A DNA stretch of 17,630 nucleotides from Kordia sp964351775 (GCA_964351775.1 CAYGPQ010000092.1:1-17630), one strand, 5' to 3'; numbered from the stretch's first letter, positions 6,738 through 13,870 are shown. Notes: generated by a model from the sequence alone, not told the origin. Translations and numbers: made by a program.

Positions 6738-7004
6738 ATGTCGAATAAAAGAGATTTAAAAAAGGACTTAAACTACGTTCTTGGAGATATAATTGATGCA
6801 GCTTTAGTATGGCAAATTGCGAATCCAGGAGAAGATGCTACAAAAAGTGAAGAAATCATTGATGAGTCTATAAAAACTTTTGATGGATTGATTGCAGAAG
6901 TAAACAAAAGAAAAGTTGAAAATGCAAAAGCACATTTCAAAGGAATTAGACAAACATTAGAGACAAAAGCAACTGCTTTAGTAGAAAAAATTAATAGTCT
7001 ATAA
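6738..7004 (+). CDS. Small hypothetical protein, 88 aa, helical
   Basis: The product begins MSNKRDLKKDLNYVLGDII and is rich in charged and helix-forming residues throughout (KKDLNYVLGDIIDAAL, then ETKATALVEKIN near the end). It has no signal peptide, cysteine or membrane segment, so it is probably a soluble cytoplasmic helical bundle. I do not recognise a family. It looks real: it has its own perfect -7 promoter box with the same short leader as idi, and good codon usage. The stop is 57 nt ahead of tRNA-Thr, and the tRNA promoter begins 16 nt after the stop. No function can be assigned. Confidence 0.75.
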   Translation: MSNKRDLKKDLNYVLGDIIDAALVWQIANPGEDATKSEEIIDESIKTFDGLIAEVNKRKVENAKAHFKGIRQTLETKATALVEKINSL

Positions 7005-7020
7005 AAAAATAAAAAAAAGG

Positions 7021-7051
7021 TTTGCAGGATATAAAAAGGTTTTTATATTTG
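7021..7051 (+). promoter_or_regulatory. Promoter of tRNA-Thr
   Basis: TTTG (7021-7024), 19-nt spacer, TATATTTG (7044-7051) is a near-textbook Bacteroidota promoter (TTTG ... TAnnTTTG). Transcription should start near 7058, a few bases before the mature tRNA 5' end. Confidence 0.8.
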
Positions 7052-7061
7052 CAACCGCTTT

Positions 7062-7135
7062 GCCGATGTAGCTCAGCTGGCTAGAGCAGCTGATTTGTAA
7101 TCAGCAGGTCGTGGGTTCGAGTCCCTCCATCGGCT
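7062..7135 (+). tRNA. tRNA-Thr (anticodon TGT)
   Basis: 74 nt with a complete cloverleaf: acceptor GCCGATG/CATCGGC, D-arm GCTC...GAGC, anticodon stem GCTGA/TCAGC with loop TTTGTAA (anticodon TGT, reads ACA), and T-arm with GGTTCGAGTCC. The discriminator base is T at 7135. The CCA end is not encoded (CAAAG follows). It has its own promoter and terminator. Confidence 0.97.
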
Positions 7136-7142
7136 CAAAGTG

Positions 7143-7172
7143 AAAAGCTCCTTTTTAAAAGGAGCTTTTTTT
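7143..7172 (+). terminator. Intrinsic terminator of tRNA-Thr
   Basis: AAAAGCTCCTTTT and AAAAGGAGCTTTT form a 13-bp perfect inverted repeat around a single T, running into further T. In RNA the loop would be about 5 nt. It lies 7 nt after the tRNA. Confidence 0.9.
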
Positions 7173-7189
7173 ATACCCAAAATACAATG

Positions 7190-7197
7190 TATCTTTA
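7190..7197 (+). promoter_or_regulatory. Candidate -7 box (TATCTTTA) of the DEAD-box helicase gene
   Basis: TATCTTTA differs from TAnnTTTG only in the last base, 53 nt before the ATG and just after the tRNA terminator, so the helicase must have its own promoter near here. The -33 region is only T-rich. Confidence 0.35.
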
Positions 7198-7250
7198 GCT
7201 GTAAAAATCCAACGAGCGAAGCAGTCTAACAATCCAGTAATCCAACGCAT

Positions 7251-8486
7251 ATGCAATTCAAAGAACTAAAACTCAATAAGCCCATCATTAGAGCGCTATT
7301 TGAGAAAAAATATGAAGAACCAACCTTAGTTCAAGAACGTGCAATTCCTGCAATATTGGCTAAAAAAGATATCATTGTCTCTGCGCAAACAGGAACTGGA
7401 AAAACTGCAGCCTACGCATTGCCAATATTACAATTACTATATGACAAGCAAGATGCGCCAAAAAAAGGCAAAAAAATAAAAGCTTTAGTCATTTGTCCAA
7501 CGCGTGAATTAGCCATTCAAATTCAAGAAAATTTTGAAACGTACAGCAAATACACCAATTTACGTTCTGGTTTAGTTTTTGGAGGTGCTTCTATGGAACC
7601 GCAAAAAGAAATGCTCAAAAAAGGAGTAGACATCTTAGTAGCAACGCCCGGACGTTTATTAGACTTGCACAAACAAGATCTAATCAACCTAGACTACATA
7701 GAAACCTTGGTATTAGATGAAGCCGATTTAATGTTGGATATGGGATTCATCGATGATGTCAAAAAAATTGAACGTTTATGTCCTAAGGGAAAACAAATTC
7801 TGTTATTCTCTGCAACTATGCCGTTCAAAGTAGAACAATTGGCAAGTTCCATTCTTAGAAATCCTGAATTTGTAGAAGTTTCACCGACATCATCCGCAGC
7901 AGAAGGCGTAAAGCAAACGTTGTACTATGTACCTAAACCCAAAAAGATTGAATTGTGTTTGCATGTACTTAGAAACAATGTCAAAGGAAGTACCATCATT
8001 TTCAGGCGTACAAAATATGGCGTGGATAAGCTTCAAGAAACACTTACAAAAAACAATTACAAAGCAGTCAGTATTCATGGCGGTATTGCGCAAAGCTTGC
8101 GACAAACAGCGCTCAATGAATTCAAAGATGGAACGACACAAATTCTAATTGCAACGGATGTAGCGGCGAGAGGAATTGATATCAAAAATGTAGATACTGT
8201 TATCAATTTCGACATTCCAAATATTTCTGAAACCTACGTACATAGAATTGGAAGAACAGCGCGTGCGGGCGCTTCTGGAATTGCCTTATCATTCTGCTCG
8301 GCAGATGAAAAAGGATACATCAAAGACATTCAACAATTGATCAATACTACGATTCCTGTAGAAGAAGAACATCCATATCCGTTAGATCCTAAAGCAACTC
8401 CAGCAGTTCACAAAAAGCCAGGAAGCAAACACAAAAAAGGACGTAAATCGGAAGCTTCCAAAAAGAAGAAGAAACGTTGGTACTAA
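7251..8486 (+). CDS. DEAD-box RNA helicase (RhlE-like)
   Basis: 411 residues with all helicase motifs in order. The Q motif is F3 plus PTLVQERAIP. Motif I is AQTGTGKT (45-52), Ia PTRELA (83-88), Ib TPGR (132-135), II DEAD (156-159), III SAT (187-189), IV IIFRRT (249-254), V ATDVAARGID (301-310) and VI HRIGRTARAG (331-340). A short lysine-rich tail (KKPGSKHKKGRKSEASKKKK) ends the protein and probably aids non-specific RNA binding. It is expected to unwind RNA in ribosome assembly, RNA decay or cold adaptation. Size and tail fit the RhlE-type group common in Bacteroidota; which subfamily member it is cannot be settled from motifs alone. The gene stands alone behind the tRNA terminator. Confidence 0.93.
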   Translation: MQFKELKLNKPIIRALFEKKYEEPTLVQERAIPAILAKKDIIVSAQTGTGKTAAYALPILQLLYDKQDAPKKGKKIKALVICPTRELAIQIQENFETYSKYTNLRSGLVFGGASMEPQKEMLKKGVDILVATPGRLLDLHKQDLINLDYIETLVLDEADLMLDMGFIDDVKKIERLCPKGKQILLFSATMPFKVEQLASSILRNPEFVEVSPTSSAAEGVKQTLYYVPKPKKIELCLHVLRNNVKGSTIIFRRTKYGVDKLQETLTKNNYKAVSIHGGIAQSLRQTALNEFKDGTTQILIATDVAARGIDIKNVDTVINFDIPNISETYVHRIGRTARAGASGIALSFCSADEKGYIKDIQQLINTTIPVEEEHPYPLDPKATPAVHKKPGSKHKKGRKSEASKKKKKRWY

Positions 8487-8544
8487 TTTAAAAAAAGAGT
8501 CAAGAATATAGAATCAAGATTCAAGACTTTTCATTTCTACATGT

Positions 8545-8595
8545 TTCTCGATACATTTTTTCTTCATTTCATTGTGAAAAAACACTCGAAAAGAC
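8545..8595 (-). repeat. TTCGAG/CGAGAA hairpin repeat, copy A
   Basis: TTCTCGATACATTTTTTC at one end and GAAAAAACACTCGAA plus AAGAC at the other form an imperfect long hairpin. The ends match copies B and C, and the stem interior differs. It is the reverse orientation of copy B. Confidence 0.65.
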
Positions 8596-8619
8596 ATTAT
8601 TATATTTAATTTCAAAACC

Positions 8620-8662
8620 GTCACTTCGAGTAAAATTCGATAGAATTTTGTATAGAGAAGTA
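8620..8662 (+). repeat. TTCGAG/CGAGAA hairpin repeat, copy B
   Basis: GTCACTTCGAGTAAAATTC, short loop, GAATTTTGTATAGAGAAGTAC: the arms pair with small bulges. The TTCGAG end is intact and the other end reads TATAGAGAAG, one base off TATCGAGAAG. Confidence 0.65.
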
Positions 8663-8684
8663 CTTTCAAACCCTACTCTTTGTC

Positions 8685-8704
8685 ATTCCTGCGCAGGCAG
8701 GAAT
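8685..8704. repeat. Dispersed hairpin repeat, copy 2 (ATTCCTGC type)
   Basis: ATTCCTGC, loop GCAG, GCAGGAAT, preceded by TTTGTC and followed by C. It is identical to the copy at 6431-6450 except for one loop base. Confidence 0.8.
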
Positions 8705-8845
8705 CCACTTCTAGGTTTTAGATTATTGATTGACGATTGTTGATTTTACGCAAGCGTCACTTCGATTTCGATTTTGTAGCGTAGCGAAAAAATTGTACTT
8801 TGACAAACTTAGCAGATTTTTCGAGAAGAATTTTCGAATTTTCGG

Positions 8846-8853
8846 TATCTTTT
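8846..8853 (+). promoter_or_regulatory. Candidate -7 box (TATCTTTT) of the phosphodiester glycosidase-like gene
   Basis: TATCTTTT, 25 nt before the ATG. It is one of five TATCTTT boxes placed just upstream of genes in this window. No -33 TTG is at the right distance. Confidence 0.35.
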
Positions 8854-8878
8854 ATACAACTCTTCATTATTTAATTGA

Positions 8879-9625
8879 ATGAATCTCAAAAAAACACTTT
8901 TCGGCTGTAGCCTAATAGTACTCATTGCATTGACAAGTTTCTGTGCAAAATCTACACCCGAAATACAACGCGATACTGCTCGAATATTAGCGTATGAAGT
9001 CAATCCGAAAACGGAAGAATTACATTTTTATTGGAAAACCGATCAAGATGAAATCTACGGAAACTTTCAAAACCTAAAAACACAACTTGGAGCAAAACAA
9101 CATGAACTCGTTTTTGCGATGAATGGCGGCATGTACCAAAAAGATCAAGAGCCACAAGGAATCTATATTGAAAACGGAAAGCTTATATCGCCATTAGATA
9201 CTTTACAGAAAGGATTCGGAAACTTCTATTTACAGCCAAATGGCGTGTTTTATATCACACAAGAAAACAATCCTGTCATTTGTGTGACAACAGCTTTTAA
9301 AAACGCTGAAAACATCAAATACGCGACACAATCAGGTCCGATGTTAGTCATTGATGGAAAACTACACGAAAAACTCACCAAAGGTTCTAAAAATGTTCAC
9401 ATTCGGAATGGAGTAGGCGTATTGCCAAACGGAAATTTACTATTCGCAATGAGCAAAGAAAAAATCAATTTCTATGATTTTGCCACATTCTTCAAAGAAA
9501 ATGGTTGCAAAAATGCGTTGTATTTAGATGGTTTTGTGTCAAGAACTTATCTGCCAAGTAAAAATTATCAACAATTGGACGGAAATTTTGGTGTCATCAT
9601 CGGAGTTATAAAATTGGGACACTAA
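8879..9625 (+). CDS. Phosphodiester glycosidase family protein (NAGPA/DUF2233-like), exported
   Basis: 248 residues. The N-terminus (MNLKKTLFGCSLIVLIALTS then FCAKS) is an export signal. The Cys22 context SFC is a poor lipobox, so either a lipoprotein or a cleaved secreted form is possible. The rest matches the phosphodiester glycosidase domain related to mammalian N-acetylglucosamine-1-phosphodiester alpha-N-acetylglucosaminidase: FAMNGGMY (79-86), QSGPMLV (151-157), RNGVG (176-180) and ALYLDGFVSRTYLP (213-226). Bacterial members are thought to act on phosphodiester-linked sugars in the envelope or in glycan polymers, but the substrate here is unknown. The gene has its own candidate promoter and lies 63 nt ahead of a small secreted protein gene. 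Confidence 0.85.
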   Translation: MNLKKTLFGCSLIVLIALTSFCAKSTPEIQRDTARILAYEVNPKTEELHFYWKTDQDEIYGNFQNLKTQLGAKQHELVFAMNGGMYQKDQEPQGIYIENGKLISPLDTLQKGFGNFYLQPNGVFYITQENNPVICVTTAFKNAENIKYATQSGPMLVIDGKLHEKLTKGSKNVHIRNGVGVLPNGNLLFAMSKEKINFYDFATFFKENGCKNALYLDGFVSRTYLPSKNYQQLDGNFGVIIGVIKLGH

Positions 9626-9644
9626 ATTCTTCAAAAAAATCTTG

Positions 9645-9652
9645 TATCTTTC
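9645..9652 (+). promoter_or_regulatory. Candidate -7 box (TATCTTTC) of the 117-aa secreted protein gene
   Basis: TATCTTTC, 36 nt before the ATG, in the short gap behind the glycosidase-like gene. The -33 region is unconvincing. Confidence 0.35.
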
Positions 9653-9688
9653 CATCAGAAAAATAAGTACAAAAAAAATAGAACTCAA

Positions 9689-10042
9689 ATGAAAAAATAC
9701 ATTCTATTGTTCGTCATGTTATTCGCGTTGCAATCGTATGCACAAAAAGACGAATCGATCTTTGAATTAAAGCCTTCGCAAAGTATGTCAGTAACTGGAA
9801 AAGGAGCTGGGCAAGATGCAGCTATCAATCCGTATATGGATGGAAATAGTATTGCAGTCATTAAAAACTTAGGAAAAAATAAATTCACTATCCGCGTAGA
9901 ATATCAAGGGAAATTATTTCAAACACGCGTTTTGGAACCTAATACAACTACAAAAATTGCATTGCGTCAAGGAAGCCAATTATTTTTAGATAGTGAATTA
10001 GCTGGCAAAGCAAAAGTAGATTTCAAAAAAGGAGCAAACTAA
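9689..10042 (+). CDS. Small secreted hypothetical protein, 117 aa
   Basis: A clear signal peptide (MKKYILLFVMLFALQSYA, cleavage before QKDES) leaves a mature protein of about 99 residues with no cysteine. The mature part alternates polar and hydrophobic residues (NSIAVIKNLGKNKFTIRVEY, then QTRVLEPNTTTKIALRQG), which suggests a small all-beta fold. The motif MSVTGKGAGQDAAINPY near the start of the mature region may be characteristic, but I recognise no family. It is probably periplasmic or released. The gene is closed by a strong bidirectional terminator shared with the convergent gene. Confidence 0.8.
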   Translation: MKKYILLFVMLFALQSYAQKDESIFELKPSQSMSVTGKGAGQDAAINPYMDGNSIAVIKNLGKNKFTIRVEYQGKLFQTRVLEPNTTTKIALRQGSQLFLDSELAGKAKVDFKKGAN

Positions 10043-10072
10043 TCCGAACGCAGAAAAGTTTCGATAAGACAT

Positions 10073-10106
10073 AAAAAAATCTCAACAGCGATGTTGAGAT
10101 TTTTTT
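10073..10106. terminator. Bidirectional intrinsic terminator
   Basis: A7-TCTCAACA (10073-10087), loop GCGA, TGTTGAGA-T7 (10092-10106): a 15-bp perfect stem with T tracts on both strands. It separates the + strand 117-aa gene from the - strand 345-aa gene and can end both. Confidence 0.93.
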
Positions 10107-10118
10107 ATGATGAATATT

Positions 10119-11156
10119 TTATAATTCGCCTTTAAAGTGCTTGTTGAAGAAACCTTCCAATTTGTTCTTTTCTGTTTCCTCCAAGTTGTGAACCGCTTCT
10201 TTCATTGCGCCTTCCATATCTTTGCCAAATACATCACCGGGTTTAAATTCTGTTCCATCAAAATAACGCGGATCTGTTCCGGGGCCAGTTGGACTTCCGT
10301 GATCTGCATCAATCGATTTTCTCCAGCGTAAAGCATGCGTACGCCATTCTACTCTATTGACCAACTGCGGAGGCGTAAACCATACATTCCACGTTAATAT
10401 ATTACCGTTTTGCAACATATTTCCAGAAGCTGCATTAAACGCAAACATCACCATATCATTGAAGTCATCAACGATTTTGTTTCCCGTTTTTTTAATAGGA
10501 CCAATCTGAACAGAAAGATTTGCCACATGCCAAGCTTCTGCTTCATGTCGTGCGAATTCAGGACTTGTAAACATTTTGGTTTCTCCATCTCGAAGTGGAA
10601 ATATAGGTTGACTCGGATTTTGAGGTAAGTGTGTCGTAACTTTGATTGCTTTTTCTTTAGAGAGCGGGAAATCCAACCCAAATTTGCTAAACAATTTCCA
10701 TGCTTTTTTAACCGAATCTTTTTGTTGTGCACTTGGACTGAACCAAATTGTACCTTCAACAGTCATATCGGCAGCAATTTCTTTCGTATCTTCATTTGCC
10801 CAACCACGTTGTCCAGTTACGGTAACTTCCACATTCATACAACCAAATGTTGGCGAGCAAGCGCCTTGTTGTGGACAAATAATAGAATACACGCGTCCTT
10901 CGTTCGTATATCCAAGTCTGGAAATATAAGGTGAGAACATCTGAAAACACCGTGATTTTTCATTTCCTTGAATCGTTTGCCAACTAAATTCGGGCCATTT
11001 TACACCTTGTTGTCTGTCTAGCAAATCAATATTGTCCATATTGTCTAACATGGGTAACGATGTCAAATCGGGATCAGGATAAGCAAATGCTTCATTTGTT
11101 TCTTCAAATCCGCCGATCCATCCGGTTGGAATGTTGTTTTCTGAGGTACTACTCAT
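10119..11156 (-). CDS. Hypothetical protein, 345 aa, Trp-rich with a C-x5-C-x5-C motif
   Basis: No signal peptide or membrane segment is visible (start MSSTSENNIPTGWIGGFEE), so it is probably cytoplasmic or exported by an unusual route. It is rich in tryptophan in repeated aromatic contexts (WPEFSW, GTIWFSPS, KAWKLF, EAWH, ILTWNVWFTPP, VEWRTHALRWRK). Cys70, Cys94, Cys100 and Cys106 include a C-x5-C-x5-C cluster (CPQQGACSPTFGC) that could bind metal or form disulfides. A long acidic/basic helical tail (EGAMKEAVHNLEETEKNK) ends it. Codon usage is good and all antisense frames are shorter. I do not recognise the family and give no function. It is monocistronic, facing the 117-aa gene across a shared terminator. 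A weak -7 box TATTTTTA lies at 11192-11185. Confidence 0.8.
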   Translation of the reverse strand: MSSTSENNIPTGWIGGFEETNEAFAYPDPDLTSLPMLDNMDNIDLLDRQQGVKWPEFSWQTIQGNEKSRCFQMFSPYISRLGYTNEGRVYSIICPQQGACSPTFGCMNVEVTVTGQRGWANEDTKEIAADMTVEGTIWFSPSAQQKDSVKKAWKLFSKFGLDFPLSKEKAIKVTTHLPQNPSQPIFPLRDGETKMFTSPEFARHEAEAWHVANLSVQIGPIKKTGNKIVDDFNDMVMFAFNAASGNMLQNGNILTWNVWFTPPQLVNRVEWRTHALRWRKSIDADHGSPTGPGTDPRYFDGTEFKPGDVFGKDMEGAMKEAVHNLEETEKNKLEGFFNKHFKGEL

Positions 11157-11293
11157 GGTATATTCGTTTTAGGTTTATAAAACTTAAAAATACGCTCTTT
11201 TTATAAAACAGTGAAGCGTAGAAGTACGTGGTTTAGATTCTAATTTAATTATATAGTGATACAGAAATGTAGTATTCTTATAAAAAGAAGTTT

Positions 11294-11301
11294 TATCTTT
11301 C
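11294..11301 (+). promoter_or_regulatory. Candidate -7 box (TATCTTTC) of the 184-aa lipoprotein gene
   Basis: TATCTTTC, 33 nt before the ATG of the lipoprotein gene. No -33 TTG is seen at the expected distance. Confidence 0.35.
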
Positions 11302-11334
11302 GTCAACATTAAAACCTTTTTAAATAAATTTTAC

Positions 11335-11889
11335 ATGAAATCATATTTGCAATTTTTGTTTTTAATATGTTTGATAAGTTGTGCTACAAATCAAAAAATG
11401 GCTGAAGCTGAACTTGATCCAAATTTTACAAAAACGTTGAAAATTGATAAAACACAACTACAAATCATCACGCCAAAAACAGAACTCAGTGAAAAGAAAA
11501 ACGGTAAATTTTTCAAACATCCTATGAAAAGAGAAGAGTTGCGAAATGTAATGTTAGAAACCACAAAATCAATATTTCCAAGCTTACCTTACGTAGAAGT
11601 TCCGTTTATGTATCAAGATGCCTATACAATAAATAAGGCTTTGGAAATAGAATTAACTTTTAAAAAAATCAAAGCACCTGAAGAAATACTCACCAAAGGA
11701 AAACGATACAGCATACTTGTTTGTACAAACGGTTATTTTGGCGATATAGAAAGAGGTGTTATTTATGTAGTTTTAATTGATAATAAATTAAAAACACGTC
11801 AAATCTTAGAACATTTCGAGTATAAACATAGTCCATTACAAACCGAGAAATTTAAACGTAAAATTTTGAAGGTTTTAGAGTCTTTGTAA
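11335..11889 (+). CDS. Hypothetical lipoprotein, 184 aa
   Basis: The N-terminus MKSYLQFLFLICLISC has a clear lipobox (LISC, lipidation at Cys16), so the mature protein should be membrane-anchored on the periplasmic side or surface. The remaining part is a mixed alpha/beta sequence with a patterned second half (INKALEIELTFKKIKAP, KRYSILVCTNGYFGDIER, GVIYVVLIDNKLKT). A single further Cys lies in LVCTNGYFG. No family is recognised. The gap to the EF-Tu domain III-like gene is only 23 nt, with no terminator between, so they may be co-transcribed. Confidence 0.82.
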   Translation: MKSYLQFLFLICLISCATNQKMAEAELDPNFTKTLKIDKTQLQIITPKTELSEKKNGKFFKHPMKREELRNVMLETTKSIFPSLPYVEVPFMYQDAYTINKALEIELTFKKIKAPEEILTKGKRYSILVCTNGYFGDIERGVIYVVLIDNKLKTRQILEHFEYKHSPLQTEKFKRKILKVLESL

Positions 11890-11912
11890 ATAATTATTTT
11901 ATTGATTACTTA

Positions 11913-13316
11913 ATGAGAATTAGAGAAATCACACCTGATTTTATTGCGCAAGTCACTTATTTAACCTCGGAAGAAGGCGGGCGGAAGACGCCAGCATCTT
12001 CTGGTTACAGACCGCAAGTAAAATTTCTTTTTTCAGAATGTTTGACATCAGGAACGCAGCGATTTATTGATAAAGAAATTGTTTATCCTGGCGAAAAAGT
12101 AAAATTAGAAATTACGATGTTGACCCCAAAATTGTTTGAAAATCAATTAGCTATCGGAATGCCTTTTGAACTTAGAGAAGGAGCTACTATTGTAGCCACA
12201 GGAATTATTTTAGATATTTTGAATGGTAAATTAGTAAAAGAAGCTACTTTATTAGAAAAACTAGAAAGTATTGGAATCGATGATTTTAAATACTGCATTT
12301 GTCAATATGATGTTGGTTTTATTCCTTGGTGGAATGATGATGAAGAAAATATTATTATTGTAGTTATTAGAGAAAACGAAAAAGGTTTTCATGAACTTGA
12401 AGTGTTTTTTACTGATATGTATGAAGAAGAGACACTAGGAGAAAAAGTATTTGAAATGAACTTTTTGGATAAAAAAATAGACGCTTCTGCTATTGTAAAT
12501 AAAAGTATTTGTGATGAATTAATGCCTGATCAGGATTTTAAATTTTCAAAAAAGAAGAATGGATATCTTATTGAGGATTTTCACATTGCGAGCAAATTTT
12601 TTTTTAGAATAGTAGATTTAATCATAGATAAAAAACCATCTTCCAAACTAGATAGTACGCCAACCCAAGAAGATCCTGTGTATACAGAAATTAAAAAAGT
12701 ATTGAGAGGCGAACTCATCATTGACACTCTAAAAAAAGAACTCATTAATTGGATTCATAATCGATTTAAAATAGAAGTTTTGCACATTGTTTACGATACT
12801 ATTCACGATGGAGAACTTTATAGAATAAATGTTATTGTCAAAACCAGAGATGAAGTTGAGTCAATGCACAGCTCGGACTTTAACTATAACAAAAACTATC
12901 AGGAGGAAATAGAAAATGCTTATGTAAATATATATGGAAAAGAAAATGTAATGAACACAGGATTCTATAGAAGACTTTTTGTGTGTTACACTAGTTTCCA
13001 TGATCTACATGTGCAATACAATACACAATTCATTACTAGCGAAGAAGTTAGAGAAATTATAAATCATTTTTCAGATATAGAAATTTGGAATATATTACAT
13101 TTTTATGGTGGAATATTTGTGTGTCTTTATACACAAGAACAAGTAAAAAATTTAGATGCTGATACCATAGAAAAGTTGAAGAAGCATATATATAGTGTAG
13201 AAAAAAAGTATGATGAATTTGATAAACTGACAGAAGAGAATTTCTCAATAAATTTTATAAGCAAAGAAACAATTGACAACGACTACAACGGTCATTTTAT
13301 AAATTTATTTCGGTAG
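11913..13316 (+). CDS. EF-Tu domain III-like N-terminus fused to an unknown C-terminal region, 467 aa
   Basis: Residues 8-104 align by eye with EF-Tu domain III (PF03143 type). TSEEGGRKTPASSGYRPQ (18-35) corresponds to SKDEGGRHTPFFKGYRPQ of EF-Tu. IVYPGEKVKLEITMLTP (56-72) matches VMPGDNIKMVVTLIHP, and PFELREGATIVATGIILDIL (84-103) matches FAIREGGRTVGAGVVAKVL. There is no GTPase domain and no domain II, and no room for them upstream, since the preceding gene ends 23 nt before. Residues ~105-467 are unrecognised: acidic, rich in Ile/Asp/Glu/Lys, with WWNDDEEN near 139-146 and a helical part from ~255. No signal peptide is present, so it is likely cytoplasmic. The gene is very AT-rich. It could bind a factor that normally sees EF-Tu, act as a decoy or immunity-like protein, or simply reuse the barrel. 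The function is unknown. Confidence 0.85.
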   Translation: MRIREITPDFIAQVTYLTSEEGGRKTPASSGYRPQVKFLFSECLTSGTQRFIDKEIVYPGEKVKLEITMLTPKLFENQLAIGMPFELREGATIVATGIILDILNGKLVKEATLLEKLESIGIDDFKYCICQYDVGFIPWWNDDEENIIIVVIRENEKGFHELEVFFTDMYEEETLGEKVFEMNFLDKKIDASAIVNKSICDELMPDQDFKFSKKKNGYLIEDFHIASKFFFRIVDLIIDKKPSSKLDSTPTQEDPVYTEIKKVLRGELIIDTLKKELINWIHNRFKIEVLHIVYDTIHDGELYRINVIVKTRDEVESMHSSDFNYNKNYQEEIENAYVNIYGKENVMNTGFYRRLFVCYTSFHDLHVQYNTQFITSEEVREIINHFSDIEIWNILHFYGGIFVCLYTQEQVKNLDADTIEKLKKHIYSVEKKYDEFDKLTEENFSINFISKETIDNDYNGHFINLFR

Positions 13317-13366
13317 AAATTTTTACACCTATAATTATTAATTAAACTCCACATCAAAAAAACACC

Positions 13367-13374
13367 TATCTTTA
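13367..13374 (+). promoter_or_regulatory. Candidate -7 box (TATCTTTA) of the 108-aa lipoprotein gene
   Basis: TATCTTTA, 19 nt before the ATG. The -33 region is unconvincing. Confidence 0.35.
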
Positions 13375-13393
13375 ATAAATAAACTCAGATTTT

Positions 13394-13720
13394 ATGAAAA
13401 AAATAGGTAGTTATTTCGCAGTCTTTTTGATGCTTTTATTCTTCGTTGGATGTTCGCAAGAAACAGAAATTGAAAAACATGGAAAACATTTCCAAAAACA
13501 CAACGATTATAAAAGTCTTAGTAAAGTAGTGGAGCTCATAAAGATAGATGACGACACTTCGTATGTGAAGAAAATATTGGGAGAACCTATTGATATGGGA
13601 TTTGATTACCGCTATGTAATAGATTCCACAGGTGTAAAAGGGTGTGTCATTGGTGCCGTTTTTCACATCAATGAATTGGGTAAAATTGATCAGAAATGGA
13701 TTGATGAAATTTGTGAGTAG
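13394..13720 (+). CDS. Small hypothetical lipoprotein, 108 aa
   Basis: MKKIGSYFAVFLMLLFFVGC is a signal with a clean lipobox (FVGC, Cys20). The mature start CSQETEIEKHG has acidic residues right after the Cys, which in Bacteroidota can mark surface-exported lipoproteins, though this is weak evidence. The pattern TSYVKKILGEPIDMGFDYRY ... GAVFHINELGKI resembles the small BamE/SmpA-like fold, in which a helix is followed by a GEP turn and strands; that is a tentative impression only. Two Cys near the C-terminal half (VKGCVIG, EICE) could form a disulfide. It is followed by a terminator and has a candidate promoter box, so it is probably its own unit. Confidence 0.82.
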   Translation: MKKIGSYFAVFLMLLFFVGCSQETEIEKHGKHFQKHNDYKSLSKVVELIKIDDDTSYVKKILGEPIDMGFDYRYVIDSTGVKGCVIGAVFHINELGKIDQKWIDEICE

Positions 13721-13743
13721 ATTGAAATAACGTTATGCAATAA

Positions 13744-13774
13744 AAAAGCCCAATTTCAATGAAGCTGGGCTTTT
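13744..13774 (+). terminator. Intrinsic terminator of the 108-aa lipoprotein gene
   Basis: AAAAGCCCA ... TGGGCTTTT with an inner ATTTC/GAAGC extension (one mismatch, one G-U) and a 3-nt loop AAT. The 3' side ends in TTTT, then C. It lies 23 nt after the stop. Confidence 0.8.
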
Positions 13775-13828
13775 CTATTATACAAATAATATAGATTAGA
13801 CATACGTTTCTAAGAATTCAAAAAACTA

Positions 13829-13870
13829 TTCTCGATACAATTTTTTAATAAAAAATTACTCGAATTGACG
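13829..13870 (-). repeat. TTCGAG/CGAGAA hairpin repeat, copy C
   Basis: TTCTCGATACAATTTTTT, loop AAT, AAAAAATTACTCGAA followed by TTGACG. It has the same end sequences as copies A and B, with a pure A/T stem. It lies between the lipoprotein gene and the DUF4369 gene. Confidence 0.65.

Larger units (their letters stand above)
8487..8878. other. Gene-free repeat-rich intergenic stretch
   Basis: No coding sequence is visible in 392 bp. It holds two TTCGAG/CGAGAA hairpin repeats (8545-8595, 8620-8662), one ATTCCTGC hairpin (8685-8704), a degenerate GTCACTTCGA remnant (from 8756), a TAGGTTTTAG stretch (about 8712-8721) and a candidate promoter box of the next gene. Confidence 0.7.

Noticed and set aside
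10642..10929. + strand open frames opposite the 345-aa gene
   Set aside because: Short, rich in Phe/Cys/Ser, without promoter or family features; the - strand frame is longer and continuous.
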